This document shows, piece after piece, positions 27,257 through 42,901 of a DNA stretch of 64,000 nt; the first letter of the stretch is position 1, and each line of letters begins with the position of its first letter. This DNA is from Nocardioides campestrisoli. Lineage in GTDB: Bacteria; Actinomycetota; Actinomycetes; Propionibacteriales; Nocardioidaceae. A program made the position numbers and the translations under genes. The stretch is from positions 2,200,001-2,264,000 of the forward strand of contig NZ_CP061768.1 of NCBI RefSeq assembly GCF_013624435.2, read 5' to 3'. The notes under the pieces were generated by a model. The model was not told the origin of the DNA. It saw only the letters and a list, made by a program, of their open reading frames with translations, and searched no databases.

Positions 27257-28051
27257 TCAGAGGGTCGGCAGGTCGTGGAACCGGCAGATCGCGGCGAACT
27301 CGTCGGCCTGGAGACTCGCGCCGCCCACGAGGGCGCCGTCCACGTCGTCCTTCTCCATGATGCCGGAGACGTTCGAGGACTTCACCGAACCTCCGTAGAG
27401 GATCCGGCAACCGGCGGCCGCCTCGTCCCCCCACGTCTCGCGGATCCGGGTGCGAATGGCGGCGCACACCTCCTGGGCGTCCTCCGGCGTGGCGACCTCG
27501 CCGGTGCCGATCGCCCACACCGGCTCGTAGGCGACGACCAGTCCGGCGACCTGCTCGGCGGTGAACCCGGCGAGCGAGCCGTCGACCTGGCCGAGCGTGT
27601 GCTCCACGTGGCGTCCGGCCTGGCGCACCTCGAGACCCTCGCCGACGCAGACGATCGGCGTCATGCCCGCCTCCAGCGCGCGGTGCGCCTTGCCGTTCAC
27701 GACCTCGTCGGTCTCCTGGTGGTGCTCACGCCGCTCGGAGTGCCCGACGACGACGTAGGAGCAGCCGAGCTTGGAGAGCATCGAGGCGGAGACCTCCCCG
27801 GTGAAGGCGCCCTTCTCGTGCACCGAGACGTCCTGCGCGCCGTACCGCACCTGGAGGCGGTCGCCGTCGACCAGCGTCTGCACCGACCGCAGGTCGGTGA
27901 AGGGCGGGACGACGGCGACCTCGACCCGTCCGAAGTCGTGCCTCTTGTCAGACAGCGTCCAGGCGAGCTTCTGGACCAGCACCACCGCTTCCTGGTGGTT
28001 GAGGTTCATCTTCCAGTTTCCCGCCATCAGCGGGGTGCGTGCAGCAGCCAT
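27257..28051 (-). CDS. tpiA: Triosephosphate isomerase
   Basis: The protein has 264 residues. Motifs [21 protein letters not shown] (catalytic His) and [13 protein letters not shown] (catalytic Glu) are intact, as are [10 protein letters not shown] and GALVGGASL. It is a glycolytic enzyme, downstream of pgk after 45 bp. Confidence 0.97.
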   Translation of the reverse strand: MAAARTPLMAGNWKMNLNHQEAVVLVQKLAWTLSDKRHDFGRVEVAVVPPFTDLRSVQTLVDGDRLQVRYGAQDVSVHEKGAFTGEVSASMLSKLGCSYVVVGHSERREHHQETDEVVNGKAHRALEAGMTPIVCVGEGLEVRQAGRHVEHTLGQVDGSLAGFTAEQVAGLVVAYEPVWAIGTGEVATPEDAQEVCAAIRTRIRETWGDEAAAGCRILYGGSVKSSNVSGIMEKDDVDGALVGGASLQADEFAAICRFHDLPTL

Positions 28052-28096
28052 GGGTGCTGGGTTCCTTCTCGTTCTCGCTAGTTCTGGCGTGGTCGT

Positions 28097-31378
<3,282 letters not shown>

Positions 31379-31399
31379 GGCGGGATCCTCCCACGCCCG

Positions 31400-32389
31400 T
31401 CAACGAGGCGGGACGGACTCCCCCACTCGGTCCCCTCCGGCTCCGTCCTCCCCCGCGAGGACGACGCGCAGCGCCTCCGCGAGCCGGACCGGGTCGTGCG
31501 CGCTGCTCCCGGGGTGGGAGGCCACGTCGGCGACGACCAGTCGCGCCCCCAGGGCCTCCACGGCGTCCTCGAGGTCGGCCCGTGCCGTCAGCACCGCGGA
31601 GGTGTCGGCGAGCACGGTGTGCGCCCGCAGCTCGGGAGCGACCTCGCGCAGCGCCGCCAGGTGGTCGGCCGGACTGAAGCCGCCGGTCTCCCCCGCCTGC
31701 GCCACGAGGTTGAGCACGAGCACGAGCCGGTCGCCGCGGTCCACGATCGCCCGGCGCAGCTCGGGCAGCAGCAGGTGCGGGATCACCGAGGTGTACCAGG
31801 AGCCCGGTCCCAGGACCACCCAGTCGGCGTCCTTGACCGCTCCCAGCGCCTCGGGGCAGGCCGGCGGGTCCGAGGGGGTCAGCGCCACCGACGTGATCCG
31901 GCCCTGGGCAGTGGCCACCTCGACCTGCCCGTGCGCGGTCTGCGGACCGTCCGGGGCCTCGACCTGCGCGGTGATGTCGATCGGCACGGTCGACATCGGC
32001 AGCACCCGGCCGCGTGCCTCGAGCAGCCGACCCACCATGTCGAGGCCCGCCACCGCGTCCCCCAGCAGGTCCCACAGACCGACGATCAGCAGGTTGCCGA
32101 GCGCGTGCCCGTGCAGCTCGCCGTCACCGGAGAAGCGGTGCTGGAGCACCCGCATCCAGGTCTGCCCCCAGTCGTCGTCCCCGCACAGCGCCGAGAGCGC
32201 CATCCGCAGGTCGCCGGGCGGCAGCACCTGCAGCTCGCGGCGCAGCCGTCCCGAGGAGCCCCCGTCGTCGGCGACCGTCACCACGGCCGTCAGCTCGTCC
32301 GCGACGTGCCGCAGCGCGGTCAGGCTGGCGTGCAGCCCGTGCCCTCCGCCCAGTGCGACCGCCGACGCACCGGTGCGCTGCACCGTCAC
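31400..32389 (-). CDS. yvcK: YvcK/CuvA-type gluconeogenesis factor (CofD-like)
   Basis: The protein has 329 residues. The N-terminal ALGGGHGLHASLTALR and TVADDGGSSGRLR bind nucleotide sugar in this family, and GHALGNLLIVGLWDLLGD is diagnostic. YvcK proteins link UDP-GlcNAc status to cell wall and carbon use. GTG 32389 overlaps the rapZ stop as GTGA. The arrangement rapZ-yvcK-whiA is conserved in Gram-positive bacteria. Confidence 0.94.
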   Translation of the reverse strand: MTVQRTGASAVALGGGHGLHASLTALRHVADELTAVVTVADDGGSSGRLRRELQVLPPGDLRMALSALCGDDDWGQTWMRVLQHRFSGDGELHGHALGNLLIVGLWDLLGDAVAGLDMVGRLLEARGRVLPMSTVPIDITAQVEAPDGPQTAHGQVEVATAQGRITSVALTPSDPPACPEALGAVKDADWVVLGPGSWYTSVIPHLLLPELRRAIVDRGDRLVLVLNLVAQAGETGGFSPADHLAALREVAPELRAHTVLADTSAVLTARADLEDAVEALGARLVVADVASHPGSSAHDPVRLAEALRVVLAGEDGAGGDRVGESVPPR

Positions 32390-33249
32390 TCCCGTCCCAG
32401 GTCGCGGTGGGTGGCCCGGACGTCGTACCCCGAGGCCCGCATCCGCGCCACGATCTCCTCCGTCATCGCCACGCTGCGGTGCTTGCCACCGGTGCAGCCG
32501 ACCGCCACGGTCATGAACCGCTTGCCCTCGCGCAGGTATCCCCCGGCGGCGATCTGGAGCACCGGCAGGTATCCGTCGAGGAACTCGGCCGCACCGGGCT
32601 GGCTGCGCACGTAGTCGGCGACGTCGGTGTCCCGTCCGTTGTGCGGTCGCAGCTCGGGGATCCAGTGCGGGTTCGGCAGGAACCGCATGTCCGCCACGAA
32701 GTCGGCGTCCACCGGGATGCCGTACTTGAAGCCGAAGCTGACGATCGTCACCTTCAGGCTCCGGGCGGCCGGCGACCCGAAGTGCTCGGCGATCAGGGCG
32801 GTGAGCTGGTGCACGTTGAGCGCCGTGGTGTCGATCACGAGGTCGGCGCTGCCCCGGATCTCCTCGAGCACGGTGCGCTCCCGCGCCAGCCCGTCGATCA
32901 GCCGGCCGCTGCCCTGGAGCGGGTGCGGACGGCGTACGGCCTCCTGCCGCCGGACCAGGACGTCGTCGCCTGCGTCCAGGTAGAGCAGCGTGGTCGGCCG
33001 CCCCGTCGTGTGCTCGTGCCGGTTGGCGGCGAGCGTGGTGAAGAAGGACCCGGAGCGGACGTCGACCACGACGGCGATCGGCTGGTCGGTGCCCCGGCTG
33101 TCGTCGACCAGCCGGACCACGTCGCGCACCAGCGTGGGCGGGAGGTTGTCGACCACGAAGTAGCCGAGGTCCTCCAGCTCCTTGGCGGCCGTGCTCCGGC
33201 CCGCCCCTGTCATCCCCGTGATGATCACGAGCTCTGCCGGCTGCCCCAT
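32386..33249 (-). CDS. rapZ: RapZ-family nucleotide-binding protein
   Basis: The protein has 287 residues. Walker A is GMTGAGRST, followed by LEDLGYFVVDNLPP; the C-terminal domain has FGFKYGIPVDADFVADMRFLPNP and GCTGGKHRSVAM. In E. coli RapZ adapts RNase E to GlmZ; in actinobacteria the role is less clear. The ATG overlaps the uvrC stop by one base. Confidence 0.95.
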   Translation of the reverse strand: MGQPAELVIITGMTGAGRSTAAKELEDLGYFVVDNLPPTLVRDVVRLVDDSRGTDQPIAVVVDVRSGSFFTTLAANRHEHTTGRPTTLLYLDAGDDVLVRRQEAVRRPHPLQGSGRLIDGLARERTVLEEIRGSADLVIDTTALNVHQLTALIAEHFGSPAARSLKVTIVSFGFKYGIPVDADFVADMRFLPNPHWIPELRPHNGRDTDVADYVRSQPGAAEFLDGYLPVLQIAAGGYLREGKRFMTVAVGCTGGKHRSVAMTEEIVARMRASGYDVRATHRDLGRE

Positions 33250-35213
33250 CAGTCCTCCTCGATCTCGCCCGTGGCGGTGTTGATCCGCGGTCCTGCGCTG
33301 CGGGCGGCCCCCGCCCCGACGGCCTGCTTGATCGCCGCGGCGGTGGACGGTCCGATCCCCGGGACCTGGGCGATCTGGGCCTCGTCCGCCTCGCGCAGCT
33401 TCTTCAACGACCCGAAGTGTCGCAGGAGTGACTTGCGGCGCACCTCACCGAGTCCCGGGACGTCGTCGAGCACGCTCTCCACCATCGACTTGGAACGACG
33501 CGAGCGGTGGTGGGTGATCGCGAACCGGTGGGCCTCGTCGCGGACCCGCTGGAGCAGGTAGAGCCCCTCGCTGGTGCGCGGCAGGATCACCGGGTCCTCC
33601 TCGTCGGGGACCCAGACCTCCTCCAGGCGCTTGGCCAGGCCGCAGACCGGGATGTCGTCGATCCCCAGCTCGGTCAGCGCCGCCCGGGCCGCCGCCACCT
33701 GGGGCGGGCCGCCGTCGACGACCACCAGCCCGGGCGCGTAGGCGAACTTGCGGGGACGTCCGGTCTCGGGGTCGACCAGCATCGGCCCGGAGTCGGTCAC
33801 CACCTCGGTGGAACGCGCCTGCTCGTCCAGCAGCCGGCGGAAGCGCCGGGTGATCACCTCGTGCATCGAGGCCACGTCGTTCTGGCCCTCGACCCCGCGG
33901 ATGACGAACCGGCGGTACTCCCCCTTGCGCGGGAGCCCGTCCTCGAAGACCACCATCGAGGCGACCACCTCGGTCCCCTGGAGGTTGGAGACGTCGTAGC
34001 ACTCGATGCGCAACGGCGCCTCCTCGAGCTCCAGCGCCTGCTGGATCTCCTCGAGCGCCTTGTTGCGGGTGGTCAGGTCGCTGGCCCGCTTGGTCTTGTG
34101 CAGCGCGAGCGACTGCGCGGCGTTGCGCCCCACGGTCTCCAGCAGCGTCGCCTTGTCGCCGCGCTGCGGCACCCGCACCTGGACCCGGCTGCCGCGCAGC
34201 GAGCTGAGCAGCTCCTCCATCGTGGCGACGTCCTCGGGCAGCTCGGGCACCAGCACCTCGCGCGGGATCGACTCCGACTCGCCTCCGTAGAGCTGGAGCA
34301 GGAACTCCTCCACCAGGTGCGCGGTGCCGCCCTCGGCCATCCGGTCCGCGACCCAGCCCCGCTGGCCGCGGATCCGCCCGCCGCGCACGTGGAAGACCTG
34401 CACGGCCACCTCGAGCGGGTCTTCGGCCAGCGCGATCACGTCGGCGTCCGTGCCGTCGCCCAGCACCACCGCCTGCTTCTCCAGCGCCCGGTTGAGCGCG
34501 CCCAGGTCGTCGCGCAGCCGAGCCGCCTTCTCGAAGTCGAGCGCCTCGGAGGCGGCGTACATCTCCTTCTCGACCCGCTTCACGAAGGCCGTGGTGTTGC
34601 CGGCCATGAAGTCGCAGAAGTCGTCGACGATGCGTCGGTGCTCCTCGGCGCTCACGGCGCCGACGCAGGGCGCCGCGCACTTGTCGATGTAGCCGAGCAG
34701 GCAGGGGCGGCCGATCTGCGCGGAGCGCTTGAAGACCCCGTTGCTGCACGAGCGCATGGGGAAGACCCGCAGCAGCAGGTCGACCGTCTCCCGGATCGCC
34801 CAGGCGTGCCCGTACGGCCCGAAGTAGCGCGTGCCCTTCTTCTTGGCGCCGCGCCCCACCATCACCCGGGGGAACTCCTCCCCCACGGTGACCGCCAGCC
34901 AGGGGTAGGACTTGTCGTCGCGGTACTTGACGTTGAACCGGGGGTCGAACTCCTTGATCCAGGAGTACTCCAGCTGGAGCGCCTCCACCTCGGTGCGGAC
35001 CACGGTCCACTCGACGCTCGCCCCGGTGGTCACCATCGAGGCGGTGCGCGGGTGCAGGTTGCTGATGTCCTGGAAGTACGACGACAGCCGGGCGCGCAGG
35101 TTCTTCGCCTTGCCGACGTAGATCACCCGGCCGCGACGGTCCCGGAACCGGTACACCCCCGGCTGCGTCGGGATCGTCCCGGGAGCGGGACGGTACGACG
35201 CGGGAGAAGCCAT
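33249..35213 (-). CDS. uvrC: Excinuclease ABC subunit C
   Basis: The protein has 654 residues. It has an N-terminal GIY-YIG nuclease ([28 protein letters not shown] is its start), a Cys cluster around [13 protein letters not shown], a UVR domain, the RNase H-like nuclease ([12 protein letters not shown]) and tandem helix-hairpin-helices ([25 protein letters not shown]). It makes the incisions in nucleotide excision repair. The ATG is 6 nt after TAGGCT, so it is probably leaderless. No SOS box is visible here. Confidence 0.97.
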   Translation of the reverse strand: MASPASYRPAPGTIPTQPGVYRFRDRRGRVIYVGKAKNLRARLSSYFQDISNLHPRTASMVTTGASVEWTVVRTEVEALQLEYSWIKEFDPRFNVKYRDDKSYPWLAVTVGEEFPRVMVGRGAKKKGTRYFGPYGHAWAIRETVDLLLRVFPMRSCSNGVFKRSAQIGRPCLLGYIDKCAAPCVGAVSAEEHRRIVDDFCDFMAGNTTAFVKRVEKEMYAASEALDFEKAARLRDDLGALNRALEKQAVVLGDGTDADVIALAEDPLEVAVQVFHVRGGRIRGQRGWVADRMAEGGTAHLVEEFLLQLYGGESESIPREVLVPELPEDVATMEELLSSLRGSRVQVRVPQRGDKATLLETVGRNAAQSLALHKTKRASDLTTRNKALEEIQQALELEEAPLRIECYDVSNLQGTEVVASMVVFEDGLPRKGEYRRFVIRGVEGQNDVASMHEVITRRFRRLLDEQARSTEVVTDSGPMLVDPETGRPRKFAYAPGLVVVDGGPPQVAAARAALTELGIDDIPVCGLAKRLEEVWVPDEEDPVILPRTSEGLYLLQRVRDEAHRFAITHHRSRRSKSMVESVLDDVPGLGEVRRKSLLRHFGSLKKLREADEAQIAQVPGIGPSTAAAIKQAVGAGAARSAGPRINTATGEIEED

Positions 35214-35219
35214 GTGCAG

Positions 35220-35225
35220 AGCCTA
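35220..35225 (-). promoter_or_regulatory. -10 box TAGGCT, leaderless start of uvrC
   Basis: Minus-strand TAGGCT, 6 nt, then ATG 35213. The box and spacing are the same as at uvrB. Confidence 0.6.
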
Positions 35226-35242
35226 CGGTCCGGCACCGACGC

Positions 35243-35662
35243 TCAGACGACGGTGATCCGGTCCCCGTCGACCTCGATCTCGACCTTGGACAGCGCCTTG
35301 GTGGCCGGACCCTTCAGGACCGACCCGTCCTCGAGCGAGAAGTAGCTGCCGTGACAGGTGCACGGGATCTCGCCGCTCGAGCTGGTGGAGACCAGGCAGC
35401 CCTGGTGCGTGCAGACCGCGGAGAAGCAGGTGAAGGTCCCCTCGGCGGGCTGCGCCAGGACCACCTGCTCCTTCGGGAACACCACGCACGAGCCGACTCC
35501 GACGTCGTCCGTCGAGGCCAGGAGCTGGCCGCTCTCGGCCTTGGGCTTCGTGTCGACGGCCTCGCCGGTGTCGGAGCCGCACGCCGCCAGCAGCGGCACG
35601 CCGATCCCGGCCGCCGCTGCCCCGCTGAGTGCCTGACGTCGATTGAGGCCCTGCTTGCTCAC
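35243..35662 (-). CDS. Tat-exported Rieske [2Fe-2S] lipoprotein
   Basis: The protein has 139 residues. The signal NRRQALSGAAAAGIGVPLLAAC has a twin Arg and ends in a lipobox LAAC, so the protein is folded with its cluster before Tat export and then lipid-anchored. Rieske ligands are CTHQGC (C-x-H) and CTCHGSYF (C-x2-H); the additional cysteines of each box can form the usual disulfide. GTG 35662 has AGGAGCAGG upstream. The redox partner is unknown. A different Rieske protein sits in the suf operon. Confidence 0.88.
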   Translation of the reverse strand: MSKQGLNRRQALSGAAAAGIGVPLLAACGSDTGEAVDTKPKAESGQLLASTDDVGVGSCVVFPKEQVVLAQPAEGTFTCFSAVCTHQGCLVSTSSSGEIPCTCHGSYFSLEDGSVLKGPATKALSKVEIEVDGDRITVV

Positions 35663-35771
35663 ACCTGCTCCTGGTCTGGACGACGAAGTCGCTCCGAGGA
35701 TATCGGGTGGGTGGAGACCCGGAGCGCCGCCGGGAGCCCCACGACACACCTCGCGGAACGGTTCCCAATCA

Positions 35772-35785
35772 AAGTCGTGTGACTT
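35772..35785. promoter_or_regulatory. Possible operator AAGTC-N4-GACTT
   Basis: A perfect 5-bp inverted repeat with a 4-bp spacer whose right arm ends on the first base of the TACTAT -10 box of the TPR gene. A bound repressor would block the promoter. It may be chance. Confidence 0.35.
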
Positions 35786-35790
35786 ACTAT
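35785..35790 (+). promoter_or_regulatory. -10 box TACTAT, leaderless start of the TPR gene
   Basis: TACTAT, then 7 nt, then ATG 35798. The AT-rich region contrasts with its surroundings. No Shine-Dalgarno sequence. Confidence 0.6.
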
Positions 35791-37118
35791 GCTTTTCATG
35801 TCCTGTCGCGACCCGTTCGGGCTCCCGCTCACCACGAGCCCCGAGGCCGCCGCCGTCTGGTCGCGGGGACTCCTCGACCTGCTGCGACTCCGGGAGGGCG
35901 GCGCCGAGCAGGTCTCCCAGGCGCTCGCGCTGGATCCCACCTTCGCGCTGGCCCACTCCACCCTCGCCCTGCTGGGCCACGAGATGTGCCTGCCCGTGGA
36001 CCTGCCGGCGCGGCTGCGCGACGCCCAGCTGCACGCCCGGCGCGCCACCGACCGCGAGCGGGCGCACGTGCACGCCGTGGTGCGGCACGTCGCCGGTGAC
36101 CCCGCGCCCCTGGTGGCGCACCTCGCCGAGCACCCGCGGGACGCGCTGCTCCTCTCCACCGCCGTGCCGACCATCGCCTTCGCAGGGGTCACCGAGGTCC
36201 CCGAGCAGGCCTGGGCGATCGTCGAGGCGGCCGCCCCGGCGTACGACGGCCACTGGTGGAGCGACGGGCTGCTGGCCTTCATGCGGCAGGAGCAGGGGCG
36301 CTTCGACGAGGCGATGGAGCTCTCCTGCCGGTCCCTGGCCGCGGAGCCGTCGGCCGGGCACTCGGCCCACGCCCGGGCCCACGCCCACTACGAGACCGGC
36401 GACCACCACGCGGGGCTGCACTGGATGGACGGCTGGGTGACCGGGGACGGGGCACGCACGGTGAGCCTGAGCCACTTCTCCTGGCACGCCGCCCTGCACG
36501 AGCTGAGCCTGGGCGACACCGACGCGGTCCGGCGCCGGCACCGCGACCAGCTCGGCACCGACCGGGCCCTGGGCTGCCGCGCCCTGGTGGACACCGGTTC
36601 GCTGCTCTTCCGCTGGGCGCTGACCGCCGAGGGAGAGGACGTGCCGGGGCTCGCCGGTGTGCTGGCGACGACAGGCCGCGAGACGCTGGCCCGGCCGGCG
36701 ACGCCGTTCCTGGCCCTGCACGCCGCAGTCGTGCTGCTGGCCACCGACGACGTGCCCGGGCTCCGGACGCTGGCGAGGTATGCCGAGTCGCACGTGCACC
36801 CGGTGCACCGCGAGGTGGTGGCGCCGGTCGTGCACGCCCTGATCGTGCTCGCCCGGGGGCTGCCAGGTCTGGCCGCCGACTGCCTGGGCGCGGTGGCCTA
36901 CCGGACGTGGCGGCTCGGCGGCTCGGACGCCCAGCGCGAGGTGCTGGAGGAGATCAGGATCGCGGCCCTGCTCCGCGCCGGCCGGCTCGACGAGGCGCGG
37001 GTGATGCTCGACCGACGCCTCGACCGCCGCGAGTCCCCCCGGGACCGGACCTGGCGCGGACGGTGCGCCCGCCCGGAGAGCCGGCCGGCCGGGCCGGGCG
37101 GACCGGCCCGCGCCTCGG

Positions 37119-39974
<2,856 letters not shown>

Positions 39975-39995
39975 AGAGAGATCCCCACACGTCGT

Positions 39996-40011
39996 TCGAA
40001 CACGTGTTCGC
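39996..40011. promoter_or_regulatory. LexA (SOS) box upstream of uvrA
   Basis: TCGAAC-ACGT-GTTCGC matches the actinobacterial/Gram-positive SOS box TCGAAC-N4-GTTCGA at all but the last base. It lies 22 bp before the uvrA GTG, just downstream of a TAACAT -10 box. Confidence 0.85.
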
Positions 40012-40012
40012 C

Positions 40013-40018
40013 ATGTTA
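40013..40018 (-). promoter_or_regulatory. Probable -10 box TAACAT of uvrA
   Basis: Minus-strand TAACAT directly adjoining the SOS box, so LexA would cover the transcription start. Confidence 0.5.
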
Positions 40019-40067
40019 TCAACTCGGCGCAAGTCGGGGGCGCGCGCCGGCCCCTCGCGGGTGTTCA

Positions 40068-40763
40068 ATGACCCGCATGGATGATCGCGACCTGCTGCGC
40101 GAGGCGACGACCGCCCTGGTGCGCACGGTGGACACGCTCGATGACGCCGGCCTGCGTGCTGCCTCGGCGCTGCCGGGGTGGGACCGGGCCCAGGTGGTCG
40201 CCCACCTCGCCCTGAACGCGGAGGGGCTGGCGGAGTCCGTCGACGCCGCCGGCCGGGGCGAGCACCGTCCGCAGTACCGCACCGGCACCGCCCGGGAGGA
40301 CGACATCGACGAGCTCGCCTCGGCTCCGGCCGAGGAGCTGCGCGCCCGGTTCCTGGCCAGCACCACGCTGCTCGCGGAGGCGCTCGACGCCGTCCAGGGC
40401 GACGCGTGGCAGGCCTGTCTGGAGCGGGACCCGGGCGGAGCGACGTTCCTGGTGGCCGAGGTCCCGCGCAAGCGGATCGCCGAGGTCGTGCTGCACCACC
40501 TCGACCTCGACGCCGGCGCCCGCGCGGACGACGTCTCCCCCGTCGCCGCCGCGGCGGTGGTGGATGCGCTGGCCGTGCGGCTCAGCCGCCTCGGGCCGGT
40601 CCAGGCCCACGCCGTCGACCTCGACCGGACCTGGCCGCAGCCGGGCGAGGGGCCTGTCGTCTCGGGGACCGCGGTCGAGCTCGCCCGCTGGCTGAGCGGT
40701 CGCACCCCGGTCGTGGGGCTGGCCTCGACCTCGGGCGTGGTGCCCGCGATGAAGCCCTGGTAG
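40068..40763 (+). CDS. Maleylpyruvate isomerase-family (mycothiol-dependent) enzyme
   Basis: The protein has 231 residues. The N-terminal DinB/MDMPI-type helical bundle has ALPGWDRAQVVAHLALNAEGL, with metal-ligand His, and VVLHHLDLDAG supplies further His/Asp ligands; the C-terminal SCP2-like domain ends near VELARWLSGRTP. The family uses mycothiol for isomerisation or detoxification; the substrate is unknown. ATG 40068 or 40077 could start it. It is divergent from uvrA and may share the SOS-box region. Confidence 0.8.
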   Translation: MTRMDDRDLLREATTALVRTVDTLDDAGLRAASALPGWDRAQVVAHLALNAEGLAESVDAAGRGEHRPQYRTGTAREDDIDELASAPAEELRARFLASTTLLAEALDAVQGDAWQACLERDPGGATFLVAEVPRKRIAEVVLHHLDLDAGARADDVSPVAAAAVVDALAVRLSRLGPVQAHAVDLDRTWPQPGEGPVVSGTAVELARWLSGRTPVVGLASTSGVVPAMKPW

Positions 40764-40859
40764 ACCGGGTACCCGGCCAGCCACGTTCGGCGCCGGCGAG
40801 CTGCAGCGTGATGCACGGACGGCCGGCAGACGGCCCTCGGACGAGGAGGAGATGACCAG

Positions 40860-41564
40860 GTGGACGAGAAGACCGGCACGGAGCGGGCGGAGCAGGAGTA
40901 CGACGGGAAGGTCGCCCCGGGTGGCCCCGCCCAGACACGCGAGCTGCCCGGCCTCCTGATCACCAAGGTGGCGGTGGACCCGAAGATGAGCAACAACTGC
41001 TACCTGCTCCGGTGCCCGAGGACCGGCGAGCAGGTGCTCGTCGACGCCGCGGCCGAGCCGGAGCGGCTGCTGGAGCTGGTCGGGCCCGACGGTCTGGCCA
41101 AGGTGGTCACCACCCACCAGCACTGGGACCACCACCGCGCCCTCGCCGAGGTCGTCGAGGCCACCGGCGCCGAGGTCCTGGTCGGCGGACCGGACGCCGA
41201 CGCGGTCACGGAGCAGACGGGCGTCACCGTCGACCGGCGGCTCGCCCACGGCGACGAGGTGCGGGTGGGCGAGGCCGTGCTGCGCGTGGTCGCGGTGGCC
41301 GGGCACACCCCCGGTTCGGTCTGCCTGCGCTACGACGACCCCGACGGTCACTCCCATCTCTTCACCGGCGACAGCCTCTTCCCCGGCGGCGTCGGCAACA
41401 CCTTCGGCGACGCCGACGCGTTCGCCCAGCTGATCGGCGACGTGGAGGAGAAGATCTTCGCCGCGATGCCGGACACCACCTGGTTCTATCCCGGCCACGG
41501 GGACGACGGAAGGCTGGGCGAGGAGCGCCCGCACTTGGACGAGTGGCGGGCCCGGGGCTGGTAG
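40860..41564 (+). CDS. Metallo-beta-lactamase fold hydrolase (glyoxalase II-like)
   Basis: The protein has 234 residues. The metal motif THQHWDHHRAL (HxHxDH) is complete, with GHTPGSVCLRY, FTGDSLFPGGVGNTFGD and FYPGHGDD supplying the remaining ligands. It may hydrolyse a thioester (glyoxalase II-like or mycothiol conjugate); the adjacent mycothiol-family enzyme fits this but is not proof. The GTG start has AGGAGGAG upstream; an ATG 8 nt earlier is out of frame. Confidence 0.85.
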   Translation: MDEKTGTERAEQEYDGKVAPGGPAQTRELPGLLITKVAVDPKMSNNCYLLRCPRTGEQVLVDAAAEPERLLELVGPDGLAKVVTTHQHWDHHRALAEVVEATGAEVLVGGPDADAVTEQTGVTVDRRLAHGDEVRVGEAVLRVVAVAGHTPGSVCLRYDDPDGHSHLFTGDSLFPGGVGNTFGDADAFAQLIGDVEEKIFAAMPDTTWFYPGHGDDGRLGEERPHLDEWRARGW

Positions 41565-41574
41565 GACCGGCGGG

Positions 41575-41580
41575 TAACGT
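41575..41580 (+). promoter_or_regulatory. -10 box TAACGT, leaderless start of the thioredoxin-rhodanese gene
   Basis: TAACGT, 7 nt, then ATG 41588, in the 23-bp gap after the hydrolase gene. Confidence 0.55.
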
Positions 41581-41587
41581 CGTCGAC

Positions 41588-42250
41588 ATGGCGACACGTG
41601 AGCTGACCCGACAGGACTTCGAGACCGCCGTGACCGCGCCCGGCATCGTGCTGGTCGACTTCTGGGCCGCCTGGTGCGGACCGTGCAGGCAGTTCGCGCC
41701 GGTGTTCGAGCAGGCGTCGGAAAAGCACTCCGACATCGTCTTCGGCAAGGTCGACACCGAGGCCGAGCAGGAGCTGGCCGCGATGGCCCAGATCACCTCG
41801 ATCCCCACGCTGATGGCGTTCCGCGACGGGATCCTGGTCTTCTCCCAGCCCGGCGCGCTCCCGCCGCCGGCCCTGGAGGAGCTGATCACCGCCGTGCGCG
41901 GCCTGGACATGGACGACGTACGGCGCCAGGTCGCCGAGGCCGAGTCCGCCGCGGAGGTCGACCTCGAGCAGTTCGCGGCCCTGCACTCCGAGGGGGCCTT
42001 CGTGCTGGACGTCCGCGAGGACGACGAGTTCGCCGCGGGCCACGTCCCCGGGGCGAAGCACGTCCCGATGGGGCAGGTGCCCCAGCACCTCGACGAGCTG
42101 CCGCGGGACCGCCGGGTCCTGGTGATCTGCCAGAGCGGGAACCGGAGCCGCCAGGTCGTGGAGTTCCTCCGCGCCCAGGGCGTCGACGCGGTCAACGTCG
42201 CCGGCGGCACCGGCGGCTGGGCCGGCCGGGGCTGGCCGCTGGAGGCCTGA
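41588..42250 (+). CDS. Thioredoxin-rhodanese fusion protein
   Basis: The protein has 220 residues. Residues 1-110 form a thioredoxin domain with VDFWAAWCGPCRQFAP, SIPTLMAFRDG and a C-terminal helix. After a short helical linker, residues 122-220 form a rhodanese domain with VLDVREDDEFAAGHVPGA and the active-site loop CQSGNRSR. One polypeptide could pair a dithiol reductase with a sulfur carrier, for example to reduce or release persulfide. It is cytosolic. Both domains look catalytically complete. Confidence 0.9.
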   Translation: MATRELTRQDFETAVTAPGIVLVDFWAAWCGPCRQFAPVFEQASEKHSDIVFGKVDTEAEQELAAMAQITSIPTLMAFRDGILVFSQPGALPPPALEELITAVRGLDMDDVRRQVAEAESAAEVDLEQFAALHSEGAFVLDVREDDEFAAGHVPGAKHVPMGQVPQHLDELPRDRRVLVICQSGNRSRQVVEFLRAQGVDAVNVAGGTGGWAGRGWPLEA

Positions 42251-42259
42251 CCCCGGGGC

Positions 42260-42265
42260 TACCCT
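42260..42265 (+). promoter_or_regulatory. -10 box TACCCT, leaderless start of the sulfotransferase gene
   Basis: TACCCT, 6 nt, then GTG 42272. Confidence 0.55.
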
Positions 42266-42271
42266 GCTCCC

Positions 42272-42901
42272 GTGCTGATCTCCGACGCCCACCGGCTCCT
42301 CTTCATCCACGTGCCGAAGACCGGCGGGGTGACGGTGGAGTCGGTGGTCCGCGAGGGCGCCCACGACCTGCGCGACCTCGGTCCGCGACGGCACCCGCGG
42401 CTGCGCTGGGTGCTCCAGCAGGAGCCCGGCCTGGCCGACTACTGGACCTTCGGGTTCGTCCGGAACCCGTGGAGCCGGATGGTCTCGTGGTGGTCGATGA
42501 TCGACCGCTGGAACCACCGGCTGGGACCGGCCTCCGGCAAGCCGCAGGTGGAGCAGGACGGCCCACGGGGCGGCAACCCGCTGTGGCGGGCGGTGGCGAA
42601 GTACGCCGACTTCGAGGAGTTCGTCCTGCGCGGCACCGAGGAGCACCCTCGGCTGGCGACGCCCCAGGTGGACTTCCTGGTCACCCCGCGCCGGCGCGCC
42701 GACCACATCGGCCGGACCGAGCGCCTGGCCGCCGACCTCGCGGTGGTGCAGAAGCGCCTCGGGCTGCCCGTCGTGGACCCGCCCCGGCGCAACACCTGGA
42801 GCACCGGGCCGTGGCAGGACTACTACGACGACCGCACCCGGCGGCGGGTGGCCGAGGTCTACGCCCGCGACCTGACGGAGTTCGGCTACACGTTCGACTG
42901 A
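42272..42901 (+). CDS. Sulfotransferase-family protein
   Basis: The protein has 209 residues. The N-terminal LLFIHVPKTGGVTVESVV is the PAPS 5'-phosphosulfate loop (KTGG type), and FVRNPWSRMVSWW is the 3'-phosphate motif. It resembles carbohydrate sulfotransferases of the sulfotransferase-2 class, so the acceptor may be a glycan or glycolipid. The 3' end overlaps the flavin reductase gene on the other strand by 16 bp. Confidence 0.8.
   Translation: MLISDAHRLLFIHVPKTGGVTVESVVREGAHDLRDLGPRRHPRLRWVLQQEPGLADYWTFGFVRNPWSRMVSWWSMIDRWNHRLGPASGKPQVEQDGPRGGNPLWRAVAKYADFEEFVLRGTEEHPRLATPQVDFLVTPRRRADHIGRTERLAADLAVVQKRLGLPVVDPPRRNTWSTGPWQDYYDDRTRRRVAEVYARDLTEFGYTFD

Noticed and set aside
40765..40776. 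CCGGGTACCCGG palindrome after the mycothiol-family gene as a terminator
   Set aside because: After allowing a loop the stem is only about 4 bp. It may be chance in GC-rich DNA.
40852..40854. ATG at 40852 as start of the metallo-beta-lactamase gene
   Set aside because: It is out of frame with the hydrolase. GTG 40860 is in frame and correctly spaced from AGGAGGAG.
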